DNA of 64,000 bases, taken from contig CAJNDS010002079.1 of the NCBI GenBank assembly GCA_905221605.1, positions 161,501 through 225,500 on the forward strand. The letters are read 5' to 3'. The translations under genes and the position numbers were made by a program. Position 1 is the first letter of the stretch, and every line of letters starts with the position of its first letter. The notes under the pieces are model-generated. The model did not search any database and was not told the origin of the DNA. It saw only the letters and a list, made by a program, of their open reading frames with translations. Of this stretch, positions 48,441 through 58,500 are shown piece by piece. Origin of the DNA: Symbiodinium natans (taxonomy: Eukaryota; Sar; Dinophyceae; Suessiales; Symbiodiniaceae).

Positions 48441-49708
48441 GACTGTTGGAACTCTTCGGGAAGACGGCTGACCTGAAAAGCGCCTATCGACAGTTGGCCA
48501 TTTCAGATGAGAGTTTAAGATTTTCATACTTGGCAGTGTACGACCCGTTTGAGGGGAAGCCCAAATTATTCCAGCAACTGGCGGTACCTTTTGGTTCCAC
48601 GAAAGCAGTATACTTCTTCTTGAGGGTTGCGAGGGCTCTTTGGACGATCCTGGTGAAAGGAGCCAGAATCCCTACGACGAATTACTTTGACGACTTTGTT
48701 CTCCTCGCATTGAGCGGTGACAGGAGTTCATGTGGGTATACCTTTGATGAGGTCATGAAACTGTTGGGTTGGAAGCTGTCATCAGACAAGACTACGGAGT
48801 GGAGCACAAGTTTCGAAGCTTTGGGCGTTTTGTTTGAGCTGGACCAAACAGGGACAGGGGTCCTGAAAGTTAAGAACACCGAACGAAGGCGTCGAGAGTT
48901 GGTCACAGCCATCAGAGGTCACCTGGAGAATGGTTTGATGGGTCAGAAGGAGGCCCTGCAACTGAGGGGCCGATTACAGTTTGCACAAGCTCAGTTCTTC
49001 GGAAGGTTAGGCAGGAGGTGTCTGGTTGAGATCACGAGACATGCCTATGGTGGGAGGCGGAAAATTCCGGGATACACTAAAGACCTTTTGGAAGAGTTCT
49101 GCAAGTTCTTAGACGCTGCTCAGCCCAGGCTAGTGGGACAGGTGTCGTGCAGATCGTTTATGATACTCACCGATGCAGCCTTCGAAACCGAGACAAGGTC
49201 TGGTGGATTAGGTGGTGTGCTCCTTACGGGGAGTGGGACAGCGCTGTCATTCTTCAGTGTTCCGATCTCGGAAATCCAGACTCAAGTGCTATCTATGGAG
49301 GATGAGCAAACTATTATCTATGAGCTGGAAATGCTTGGGGTTTTGGTTGGTTTGAAGTTGCTAACAGGCCAGACTGCAGCCTTTGCTGAATCGTATTCCC
49401 AGCATGGAGCGACTGCTGGAACTGGGGTAATCGTCTACCTCGACAATGATGCGGCCCGACACGCCTACATCTCGGGATCTGCTAAGAAAGGAGTTGCTGG
49501 AATGTTGGTGGATGAAGCAAACTTCCTGGAATATGTTCACGGATTTCTACCGTGGTATGCAAGAGTTGCCTCCCCAGCGAATCTTGCAGATCAACCTTCA
49601 AGGTTCCAACTTGATTTGGTTAGGAAGTTAGGATTCAAGGACGAATCGCATGAAGCGAGGAGGATCGTTTCGGCAATTGTGAAGAGGGCCTCGAAACTGA
49701 AGGTTTGA
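48440..49708 (+). CDS. YR2 RT palm and RNase H
   Basis: Continues RT in the -1 frame. Motif A is GKTADLKSAYRQLAI; QLAVPFGSTKAVYFFLRV fits the motif B region; IPTTNYFDDFVLLAL is the catalytic YFDD box; LGWKLSSDKTTEWSTSFEAL follows. The RNase H domain shows Asp in FMILTDAAFETETR, Glu in TIIYELEMLGVLVG, and Asp in VIVYLDNDAARHA, then NLADQPSRFQLD. The stop at 49708 is 18 bp before repeat B1. The RNase H seems complete. Together with the recombinase this makes a full YR-retroelement enzyme set apart from the single frame break. Confidence 0.8.
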   Translation, partial: GLLELFGKTADLKSAYRQLAISDESLRFSYLAVYDPFEGKPKLFQQLAVPFGSTKAVYFFLRVARALWTILVKGARIPTTNYFDDFVLLALSGDRSSCGYTFDEVMKLLGWKLSSDKTTEWSTSFEALGVLFELDQTGTGVLKVKNTERRRRELVTAIRGHLENGLMGQKEALQLRGRLQFAQAQFFGRLGRRCLVEITRHAYGGRRKIPGYTKDLLEEFCKFLDAAQPRLVGQVSCRSFMILTDAAFETETRSGGLGGVLLTGSGTALSFFSVPISEIQTQVLSMEDEQTIIYELEMLGVLVGLKLLTGQTAAFAESYSQHGATAGTGVIVYLDNDAARHAYISGSAKKGVAGMLVDEANFLEYVHGFLPWYARVASPANLADQPSRFQLDLVRKLGFKDESHEARRIVSAIVKRASKLKV

Positions 49709-49726
49709 CACATGGCTCAGGTGAAT

Positions 49727-49964
49727 GGGGAAAGGAGCCCTGTGTCTCACAGGACATTTCGAGACTCAACAACAGTCTTGGGTCTTACAGGAGGGATCGA
49801 GATCCAACCAGCCGTGCTCGGTACTGTTTCCCCACAACGTGAAAAGATTCGAACGAGAGCGAGTGATGTGAGCAGAATGCATGTTGCTTGATGAAGATTG
49901 TGTCATGCTTGAAGTGTTCAAACACGACATGACATTTCATAACAAGCACGGTTTTGAACAATAA
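49727..49964 (+). repeat. YR2 repeat B1
   Basis: 238 bp beginning GGGGAAAGGAGCCCTGTGTC just after the RNase H stop and ending GGTTTTGAACAATAA. One substitution was seen against B2. Confidence 0.95.
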
Positions 49965-50152
49965 GTATCGTTCTTCGAATGCCTGGAGAAGATAGAGCTT
50001 TATTGTTCAAAGGAAACAACATCAAAATGTTGTGGTGAACAAAACATTTGCTTGTTGTTTCAGTGCTTGCCTTTTTGCACAACTTATTTCCAACGCTTGA
50101 TCAGTTTTATGCTTGTTCATGCAGGATTTGTATTTACTTATACACCCGTCGC

Positions 50153-50221
50153 AGCGGGACCTCTCAGAGGGCAGGATGCCCGGAAAGTGCTCTTAGAAGC
50201 TGATAGATTGTTTTCGAAAAA
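50153..50221 (+). repeat. YR2 repeat A2 with genomic splice acceptor
   Basis: Internal copy of A1. The bases just upstream, TTTACTTATACACCCGTCGCAG, are pyrimidine-rich and end in AG at the exact point where A1 switches to spliced-leader sequence, consistent with a trans-splicing acceptor. Confidence 0.8.
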
Positions 50222-50324
50222 CCCACCCTCGCCGCCCTTGTAATCTAATGTAAACGTTTTCGCAACCACGTCAGGAGAGGACTCGTGTGCATACGAAGTC
50301 TCCGGTAAGGGACCAGGCAGCTCA

Positions 50325-50702
50325 ATGAGCGTGTGCAATAAGGAACCCTTGTTAGTGCGGGCCTTACTTCATGTGGTGACAGTTCCGCTTATTTGCTTGA
50401 CGCATAAAGGCTCGAGTCTTGCTCTTTTCATCGCTGTACTTTTCTCAGCACTCTTCATGGCGCGGTCGTTGACGCGCGATCAGCTAAACGATTTTCGGGT
50501 GTGGCTTCACTCTTTGAATATGGATTCCCTCATGAAGGTGGCTGAGGTATTGGACGACCTCATGGCAGACCGTGAGATGCGGCAACAGGAGGCTGTTGCA
50601 GCTCGTCAGTCTCAGTGGCAGTTTGTGAACCCTGCACCTGACTTGGAGCAACCAAGTGAAGCTGCCTCGTCAAGCTCTCAGAGACAGCCAGAAACTTCTT
50701 GA
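50325..50702 (+). CDS. Short ORF between YR2 repeats A2 and B2
   Basis: A 125-residue frame from ATG 50325. The first 45 residues are hydrophobic (SSLALFIAVLFSALFMARSL), which could be a membrane segment or a frame read through a leader, and a second ATG at about 50458 (MARSLTRDQLNDFRVWLHSL) begins a helical, charged domain with a Gln/Ser-rich end. It lies inside the 3' terminal region of the element. It is not recognised. If the element passes through a circular or tandem form, this ORF would be promoter-proximal. Confidence 0.35.
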   Translation: MSVCNKEPLLVRALLHVVTVPLICLTHKGSSLALFIAVLFSALFMARSLTRDQLNDFRVWLHSLNMDSLMKVAEVLDDLMADREMRQQEAVAARQSQWQFVNPAPDLEQPSEAASSSSQRQPETS

Positions 50703-50797
50703 ACTGTCGTTCTGAACCACATGGATATCCTGTTCAGGCCGTCACACTTAGGCCGAACCTGTGAGAGGCCGTGAGTTAGCTGTATTTTCCTCTCGAA

Positions 50798-51035
50798 GGG
50801 GAAAGGAGCCCCGTGTCTCACAGGACATTTCGAGACTCAACAACAGTCTTGGGTCTTACAGGAGGGATCGAGATCCAACCAGCCGTGCTCGGTACTGTTT
50901 CCCCACAACGTGAAAAGATTCGAACGAGAGCGAGTGATGTGAGCAGAATGCATGTTGCTTGATGAAGATTGTGTCATGCTTGAAGTGTTCAAACACGACA
51001 TGACATTTCATAACAAGCACGGTTTTGAACAATAA
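50798..51035 (+). repeat. YR2 repeat B2, right end of the element
   Basis: Second 238-bp copy, 1,071 bp from B1. Its last base borders the flanking CAATGAT. Confidence 0.95.
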
Positions 51036-51042
51036 CAATGAT
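51036..51042. repeat. 7-bp direct repeat CAATGAT at YR2 right edge
   Basis: Second copy of the sequence at 40281-40287, immediately after B2 and in phase with the host RT-RNase H frame. Confidence 0.75.
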
Positions 51043-51650
51043 GATGCTCGCAAAGCAGCCGAGTCGTGGATGGCATTGCTGGCAGACACTCCCTTCATCT
51101 TCAGCCTTCGCTCACCTCCTGTGCTGCCCTTAGTCGCTGAGGCTGACGCGTTTGCTGATGATCTGGGGTGTGGTTTAGGAGGTTACGTCACCTGGTATTC
51201 GGGTGTTTCTAGGTGGTTCTCCTTGCACTGGTCTGCCTCTGTGGCTGCTGAACATCTGTCTCTCTTCTCTGCTCCTTTGCAGGCCCACATATCAGCCTTG
51301 GAGCTGCTGGCCCAATTGCTTCTCCTGTGGTGCATACACGATACGCTTCCCTCTTGCCGAGGACCACTTCGTGTTTGCCTTCGTTCTGACAACTCGGGAG
51401 CTGAAGCAGTTGCCGAGAAAAAACTTAGCTCTGTGCCAGCTCTTGCAGCTGTCCTCTCTTGCTTCATGTGCTTTCAACGCTGGTCCGGCCTTTGTGCTGA
51501 CATTGAGCACATTCCTGGATATCGCAGTCCGCTGCCACTTGCTGACCGCTGTCAGCCTCCCGTGGCTCACTTACTTCGACCTCAAGGCCGCGCTCTCTTG
51601 TTTCCCTGTTCAACTTTGTTACATGTAGCATGCCCCGTTTTCACATGACA
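51043..51650 (+). pseudogene. RNase H half of the older RT gene, after YR2
   Basis: Continues in phase from 40287. DARKAAESWMALLADTPF leads to an RNase H-like domain: EADAFADDLGCGLGGYVTW holds the first Asp region, HISALELLAQLLLLW the Glu helix, and RVCLRSDNSGAEAVAEKKLS the following Asp. Then CADIEHIPGYRSPLPLADR matches the usual late motif. After about 51560 the sequence looks out of frame and ends at 51648 without a clear terminus. This is the DIRS-like RNase H whose RT lies at 39555-40287. Confidence 0.7.
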
Positions 51651-51891
51651 GTTTTTGGTCTCGTTTTCACCTAGCTTGAGCAACGACTCTTTGCATTCAT
51701 AAGGCTCAGATTTGGAGTGGAAAAGTGAGTTTTCTGTTCATCGTAGCGGAGCGCCTGGACAGCCAGGGCTCCTACACGTTTTCGGTTTTGGTGAGGGCTG
51801 AGTTCAGGGGCCAGTGTGCGGAAAGTTGCGTTCTGCTGTTCAGGGAAAAGGGACTGTCAGTGGAGCCGTAGCTTGACCTGAGCCATAGCCT
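51651..51891. other. Short gap before Copia-2
   Basis: No gene or LTR is supported. CCGTAGC, the first seven bases of the spliced leader, occurs at about 51866 but is not followed by leader sequence. Confidence 0.4.
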
Positions 51892-52497
51892 CTGCGAGTG
51901 CCTGACGGCACAGCTGCTCGAGCAGCAGCCACGTCTACTTGCGAGTCACTTGCCATTTTGAAAGAGAAACTCCTTGAATTTTACTTTGAACAATTGCTTG
52001 AAAGGCCTAAACCTGCAAATCGCCGAGATCATAGTTGGGCAAAGAACTTGGAGGTGGTCCGTGAAGCGTGCGAGCATCGGTTGAAGTCCTTGAACACTGT
52101 AGACGAGGTTTTGCAGTTTGGGTCTAGGTGCATCAAGAACACAAGCCTGCGAGAAGCCTTTATCTGGCACGGCTGTGAAGCAGTCTGGGAGGCTGCTGTC
52201 CCTTGGCATTTGCAAGAATCTGCAGTTCAGCCTGCCGCTGAGCACCCTAACTTCGAGCGTGACATTGCTCTGTTCGAGCAGTCCCTGTCAGAGGAGCGCC
52301 CCACCAAATTCCAGCGTTGTCTGCGCCTTGCAGACGATCCCTTTGAGCTTGAGCCCAATCCTGAGAGTGTGTCAGAGCCTAGTGCAAAGAGAAGGTCCTT
52401 TGAAGGGCGTTTGTGCCCTGCAGAAGAGCCTATCGACCTGACGTCTGAGTCTGAAGCTGAGCACCATGGCGGAACAGGTGCCAGTGCAGCCCGATGA
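51892..52497 (+). CDS. ORF upstream of Copia-2 Gag, no ATG
   Basis: An open frame of about 200 residues with no ATG; it begins after a stop at 51886. The product is helical and acidic at its end (LEFYFEQLLERPKPANRRDH, PIDLTSESEAEHHGG) and is not recognised. The last 32 bp overlap the Gag start in another frame. The absence of an ATG suggests a 5'-truncated ORF, a non-AUG start, or a Gag N-terminal extension separated by a frameshift. The motif IDLTSESE resembles a SUMO-interaction-like acidic stretch, which is weak evidence. Confidence 0.3.
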   Translation: MRVPDGTAARAAATSTCESLAILKEKLLEFYFEQLLERPKPANRRDHSWAKNLEVVREACEHRLKSLNTVDEVLQFGSRCIKNTSLREAFIWHGCEAVWEAAVPWHLQESAVQPAAEHPNFERDIALFEQSLSEERPTKFQRCLRLADDPFELEPNPESVSEPSAKRRSFEGRLCPAEEPIDLTSESEAEHHGGTGASAAR

Positions 52498-55400
52498 TTC
52501 TGATGAAGAGCTTGATCCTGCCCAGTTTGTCGGAGGTGCCAATCCGTTTTCTCCGACAAGTCCCACTTCACTTCAGGACCAGATGATGTTGATGATGCAG
52601 CAGATGACAGAAGCCACTCGTGCTGCCTCCCAAGCAGCAGTTGCAGCCATGAGTGCTGCAGGAGCCAGAGCTTCCTCCAGCTCCAACACCACCGGGTTCT
52701 CCGACGCAAGCAAAATCTTGAGTAAGCCCCCGGAATTCGGTAGCAACAATCATGATCAGGATTTAATGGCTTGGGAAGAGTGGGTTCATACGTTTAAAAG
52801 TTGGCTAGTGTTCGCCAATGGCAGTTTCGAACGTGAACTGAAAGTGGTTGAGGACAATCCCCAAGATCCTATCGTGATGAGCACGTTGCCGCCCGACACC
52901 GCATCTCGATCGAATCAGCTTTATGCCATCTTCACAAGCCTGCTTCGGGGAAAACCGAAGACACTTCTTCGGGAAGTGACTGAGCGAAACGGCCTGGAGG
53001 CTTTCCGACGCCTCTTGGGCATCTACGCCCCGAAGTCAAAGGCTCGCAGCTTGGGCCTGCTCAATGCCTTGGTATCTATGCCTGCATTCGTGAAAGAGCG
53101 TTCCCTCAGAGAACAGATCAACAATCTTGAGAGAATCGCCACCGAATACCGAAGAGTCACAGGACGTTCGGTGGGCGATGACGTCCTTCTCGGGACTCTG
53201 CTTCGGTGTTTGCCCCAGCGTATCCGTCAACACATACAGCTCCAAATGGACGAAAGCGCGAGCTTTGACAGTGTTCGAGCATACGTGCTGAGTTATGAGA
53301 TCAGCACTACTCCTTGGACCACTACTGCCGTGCACCAAGCCCTTGGTGTTGCTCCTTCTGGTCAGTCAGCAGCGCAAGATCCAGTCCCGATGGAGGTCGA
53401 TGCTGTCACGTGGTGGAAAGGCGGCAAGAAAGGAGGAAAAGGCAAAGGAAAAGGGAAGGAACATGACAAAGGAAAAGGCAAAGGCAAGCATCAACAGCCT
53501 TGGCAACCATGGCAGAGCAAAGGGCAGCATGCCCACCACAAAGACAAGCCAAAAGGAAAGGACAAAGGAAAAGGCAAAGGAAAAGGAAAGGAGCACCAGA
53601 ATGATGGCAAAAGCGGTAAATCCAAGAACATCGTGTGTTGGTTCTGCGGGAAGACAGGCCATGCCCAGCGTGAATGCTACAAGAACCCTAATCGTGTGAA
53701 TTATGTGGAGCAGACTGCCAGCAATCCTGCAGGCAGTGCCACCGCGTCGCAGCCCCCGGCAAGCGTTGCAGAGTCATCTGTTTCGACTGCTGTCAGGCGA
53801 GTTGAACTGGATGCCAGTGATTGTGTGTTCGACTTCAGTGCGATGTTTTCCAATGATGAAGCCACGGTGAGGAGTGTTGTGCTTGAGCGCATGCACATGC
53901 AGCTGCCTCCTGAGCGTGTGAGTGCTTGTGATGCTGTTGTGAAAACCCATTGTCAGCATTTGCCCAGCACGCCTGTTGAGCAGTTCGACATGTCGTACAG
54001 TGATGGTGATGCAAACTGGACCTGCACTGAATGGAGGCCCAGTCCTGATGGCTTCGTGGAGTTCCCATGCACTGGGATGCAGTGCCTCGATGAATCCCTT
54101 CGTGCCAGCGATGATGCAGTCCTTGCCGGGATCCCTCAATCGCCTGAAGCCCTGATTTCGAGTGTTCGAGCAGTCGTGCATGAGGTCTCGACTGTCCAAC
54201 CTACACCTGTTGAAGTGATCATGGATAGTGGTGCTGATGTGAGCTGCCTGCCCATGGCATTTGGCCACAAAGGTTCCAAAGGTAGAGGTGCCGAGAGCAT
54301 GTCAGTGCGTGATGCGCAAGGAGGCGCTCTCCCTGTCAAGCAATGCAGAGATGTGGAGTTTGTTGTTGTGGCCCGAGATGGTCGTGAGATCACTTGGAAG
54401 GAACGCTGTGTGGTGACACCGGTCACCCAGCCCTTGCTCTCGATGGGCAAGTTCATGCGTGGAGGTTGGTTCCCCGTTTGGAGTGATAACCACATGTACA
54501 TCAGGCATGATGCATCAGGCATTGAGGTTCCAATGTCGTTCAAAGGCAATAGCTTGAAAGTTGATGCTGTGCTGCGTCGCGTTGCAGACGACGATGGGGA
54601 CGATGGCTTGGAGTCCGAGGCACAGGTGAGGTTCACCAGTGCGGTCCCTAGCCAGGAGTTGGTCGATGCCAGCTTCGGTTGGCAAACACTTGAGAGCACG
54701 GGACACTTTGTGTGGAGAGGGGTCAGTGACAGGTTCATCGATCCTTCTTTGTTGGTGCCTATCACGTGGCCCAATCGCAGCACATTGGTGAAGCTTGATG
54801 AAGGCTGGAAGTTGCTTGAATGGTGTGTTCCGTGGAGACAACTGAGCGATGAGACCGCTGAGTTTCCGTGTGGAGAGTGCGAATGCATAACCATCTTGAG
54901 CACAGGTGAAGAAGATCCTGATGTGTTTGGCGTCAAGGTAGATGCCCTTGAGAGTCATGTGCAAGAGAGTGGACGCCAGCCGGTTGGAGGTGTTGGCCTC
55001 GAACCCGACGAACTTCCTGATGCCCCGATGGGAGTTGAGCCTGAAGAGTTTGCTCCTGAACCACCTCGGCCGGTGGCTGATACCATCGAGGTTCCTGTTG
55101 CGCCTGCTGTGGGAGATCATGTGGTCACTGTAGATGGTGTCGGTTTGAGCATGAGCAGCACGCTTGCGGCATTGCGTGCAGGATGCGAAAGGCTAGGCTT
55201 GAGCAAGTCGGGATCCAAGCAGCGGTGTTTCGACCGCATGAAGGGATACCTCCAGAAAGAAAAGCTGGCGGCTGAGCTTGAGGTCGCTGAAAGAAGTCAA
55301 GATGTTGTGTCCCGAGAGCCTCGCATGCAGTTCGAGCCCAAACCACCGAGCGATGAGGCCCGCACATTGCACGAGGTCACCCATTTGCCGTTTGCAAATT

Positions 55401-55563
55401 GGTGCAAACACTGCACCATGATGAAGGCTGTTCCCGATCAACATCGAACACTGGTGGAAGGCAGTGCCCGTGAATATCCCACAATCAGCTTCGATTTGTG
55501 CTACACAGGCTATGATGCTGAAGGAAAATGTGCCCGTGAAGATTCGCCCGTGAAGATTCGCCC
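52466..55563 (+). pseudogene. Copia-2 Gag, protease, SAP-like and integrase N-terminus
   Basis: Starts at ATG 52466 (CACCATGG context). A Gln/Ala-rich N-terminus leads to a capsid-like helical body (LLREVTERNGLEAFRRLLGI), a basic Lys/Gly-rich linker, a CCHC knuckle CWFCGKTGHAQREC (residue about 391), and a retropepsin with IMDSGADVSCLPMAF (residue about 587). Residues about 895-930 (LRAGCERLGLSKSGSKQRCF) match the SAP DNA-binding motif. The HHCC region HEVTHLPFANWCKHC and the first integrase Asp (ISFDLCYTGYDAEG) follow. A 14-bp tandem duplication at 55533-55560 then breaks the frame. Otherwise the polyprotein is open from end to end. Confidence 0.85.
55533..55560 (+). repeat. 14-bp tandem duplication that frameshifts Copia-2
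   Basis: CCCGTGAAGATTCG occurs twice in direct succession. Its length is not a multiple of three. With a single copy the integrase frame would run through without a break, so this duplication alone accounts for the split into two ORFs. Confidence 0.9.
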
Positions 55564-58500
55564 GACAAGGACAAGCTTACGTGTTTGATTGTGCACTGTA
55601 GTCACACTGACTACATCCTTGCTGTGCCCCTTCCGGACAAGTCATCGCAAAGCATGAAGTCTGCAGCTGTGGAGGTTGTCCGGCTGTGCCAACTGCTCGG
55701 ACACACGGAAGTTGAACTTCGCTGTGATCAGGAGCCGTCCATGTTGCAGCTGCAGGGTTTAGCAATGAATGCTAGGAAACGGTTGGGTTTTAAGACAAGG
55801 ATCCGGAACCCTCCGGTTGGAGCACACCAGGCAAACGGCTGTGTCGAGAAGGCAGTTGATGTCATCCGTGGTCTTGCAAATGTCATGCTTTCCATGTGCC
55901 GTGAGAAGCTGGGTGTCGAGATCCCCGTGAATCATCCGCTGTTCGGGTGGTCCTTTCTTCATGCGTCGTGGACCTACTCGAGGTTCAAGGTCAAGGGAGG
56001 TCTGACAGCATATGAACGATGCACAGGTTCACGCTACAACGGCAAACTGGTGCCGTTTGGTGAGCCGGTATATGCGTATGTGCGCCCATCTCAGAAAGGG
56101 AACCCTCGTTGGAGCATGAGCATGTTTCTGTCGAAATCGCCGGTGAACGACATGTTCATCGTAGGTACAGCCAATGGAGTGATGCTCACCAAGTCTGTAC
56201 GCCGGACGGGCCAGCCGTGGGCCCTGGAAGCCAAGCTTGCAAATGAGGTCAAAGGCATGCCCTGGGATTATAGTTTGGGTACCCTAGGCACTAAGACGGT
56301 TCCCCAAGCTAAGGCCCGTGCACCGAATGCTGTGGCCGCGCCGTTGGTGCCACCGATTCCGGAGCTCATGCCGCCCCCAGGCGGATTGCCCCGACAGGCT
56401 AAGACAGCCCATAATGAGCCCATAATCCCCGAGGTAGTTCCACAGATACAACCAGCATCGGTGACATCGTCAGTTCCAGGTTCGCGCAAAACTTTGTTGC
56501 TTGATCGTGATGACAGTCGTGCGTCAGTAACACCTGTGAGTCCCATTGTTCCAGCACTTCCTGGCCCGGCCACCTCAAGCAGTACAGAGCCCAATCTTCT
56601 CCCAGACTCCAGCATGCTGTCTGAGTTGTTGCCGAAGAGGTCGGCGGGGCAGGAGCTCGGCGGGGATGCAGCCTCGTCCCAACCTGCAAAGGTTCCCAGA
56701 ATCCGTCGCGTGCTTGATGAAGAGTTTGCTGTCAATGACGAAGAGACTGAGCAAGCCGAAGAATGGTCTGATCCCAAGGTCCATGGGGAATGGATCGACG
56801 ATGTGTATGAGGAAGGCCAATCCCACGAGGTACTCAGTGATGAACCCGAGTCCGGCATAGCAGGTGCGTTGTCAAAGCAGAAGCTCAAAGATCTGGAGTC
56901 ACGCCTGTGGTTCCCAGTTGAGCCTGACTTAGATGCCGATGAGCTGCGTGCGCTTGATGCGATTTCCGATGAGTATGAGGTCCAGCGGCTCATCAGGAAA
57001 GGGGTCCTTCGGCAATCGAACGTGAAAGGCCAGAGCAGAGAGCCTGATGTGAAACGTCTGAGCACGAAGTTTGTTCGAACATGGAGGTCCAAGACAAAGG
57101 ATGGCGTTCCGATGGTGCTAAGGCGTTCGCGGTTGTGTGCTCGGGAGTATAGGTGGCTAGAAATGGACCGTGAGGACATCTTTGCGCCTGCCACCAATGC
57201 AGCCGTGACAAGGCTCCTGCCTTGGTTGTTTGCCAGCAAGAGAAAGGTCTCCGAAGGTGAGTATGGAATGCTAGTTCTTGACGTGAAGGATGCATACCTC
57301 ACCGTTCCTCAAGGCGAAAGGGTCATAGCCTCAATGCCGTCTGACTATGCAAGCGAGTTCGAGTACGAGTTCGACCGTTGCATACCAGGTCAACGTGACG
57401 GGGCGATCAAGTGGCATTTGCACTTCCTTTCATTCGTGCGGAAACACCTGAAAGTCACTGTGTGCCCTGCATGCCCGGCATTGTGGATTGTGGAAGACAG
57501 CAAGTTGCTGATACACGTCGACGACATGTTCATCGTAGGGAAAATCTCTTTCTTGCGTGACCGTTTCCTTCCTCTCATCGAGAGCGAGTTTGAGGTGACA
57601 TGGACCCTAGCAGCACATGAGGGAGAAAGTGTGAATTTCCTGAAGCGCAAGCACTTGATCACCAGTGAGGGTGTTGTCATCCAGTCACAGTCCGACCTCT
57701 TTCACAAGCTTTGCAAAGTGGTTGATGTTGGCCCAAAGAAAACCTCAAGAACGCCATGCACAAAGGAGTTGCTGAAGCCCTCAGACTCTCCACTGCTTGA
57801 TGCAGAGCATGCATCAAGGTTTAGGACTGCCATAGGCATAGCCATGTATTGCAGTGCTGATCGTGGCGACTGTGCGTTCGTCATCCGGTCCTTAGCCCAG
57901 CGCTTGCGAGAGCCAACACAAGCAGATTGGCGGGCTGTGCAGAAACTTGCATCGTACTTGCGAGGTACTGAAGGCTATGCCATCCATCTTGTTCCACAGC
58001 ATGTGGGTGCATCTGTGTTGCATCGTGGCTATGGCAACGATGAGTGTCAAGGCCATTTGCTTGAAGCTTTCAGTGATGCTGACTGGAGCGGTAGCCAATT
58101 CAGCCGCCGGTCAATGAGTGGAGCGGTGTTCTATCTTGATGGAGCGGCAATCTTCAGCACATGCAGGGGACAGAAAGTTGTCAGTTTGTCATCTTGTGAA
58201 TCAGAATGGTATGCTGCGGTATCTGCCAGTTGCGATTTGCTTTTCATCAAGCAATGCCTCGAAGCCATACTTCCCGATCCCATCCAGGCCGTGGTGCGTT
58301 TGGACAATTCCGCAGCAAGGCAATTGGCCCATCGTCAGGGCCCTTCCAATAGGACTCGTCACATCGATGCCAGACTGTTTTGGGTGCAAGAACGTGTTCA
58401 GGCGAAAGAGCTGTTGTGCCGGCCAGTCTCAGGCTTGTGCAACCCATCCGACATATCCACCAAAGTCTTGTCGGAGAAGCGCTTGAAAGGATTGCTAGGT

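Larger units (their letters stand above)
40288..51035 (+). mobile_element. YR2: tyrosine-recombinase retroelement with split direct repeats
   Basis: A 10.7-kb plus-strand element inserted into an older RT-RNase H gene. Left end: TTGGCTCAAG then repeat A1. Right end: repeat B2. Order: A1, three small ORFs, Arg/Ser-rich ORF, recombinase, CCCH Gag, methyltransferase-like plus RT, RT-RNase H, B1, 188-bp spacer, A2, short ORF, B2. CAATGAT flanks both ends (40281-40287 and 51036-51042), and removing the element plus one CAATGAT restores an open host frame. B1 and B2 (238 bp) differ at one position that I can see, so insertion is recent, yet the RT carries one frameshift. Confidence 0.8.

Noticed and set aside
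49727-51035. The 238-bp repeats as LTRs of a small LTR element
   Set aside because: They do not flank the coding region; A1/A2 and the flanking CAATGAT show a split-repeat YR arrangement.
56268-57302. 344-residue minus-strand frame within Copia-2 Pol
   Set aside because: Antisense of a continuous RT-containing frame; Ser-rich with no domain.
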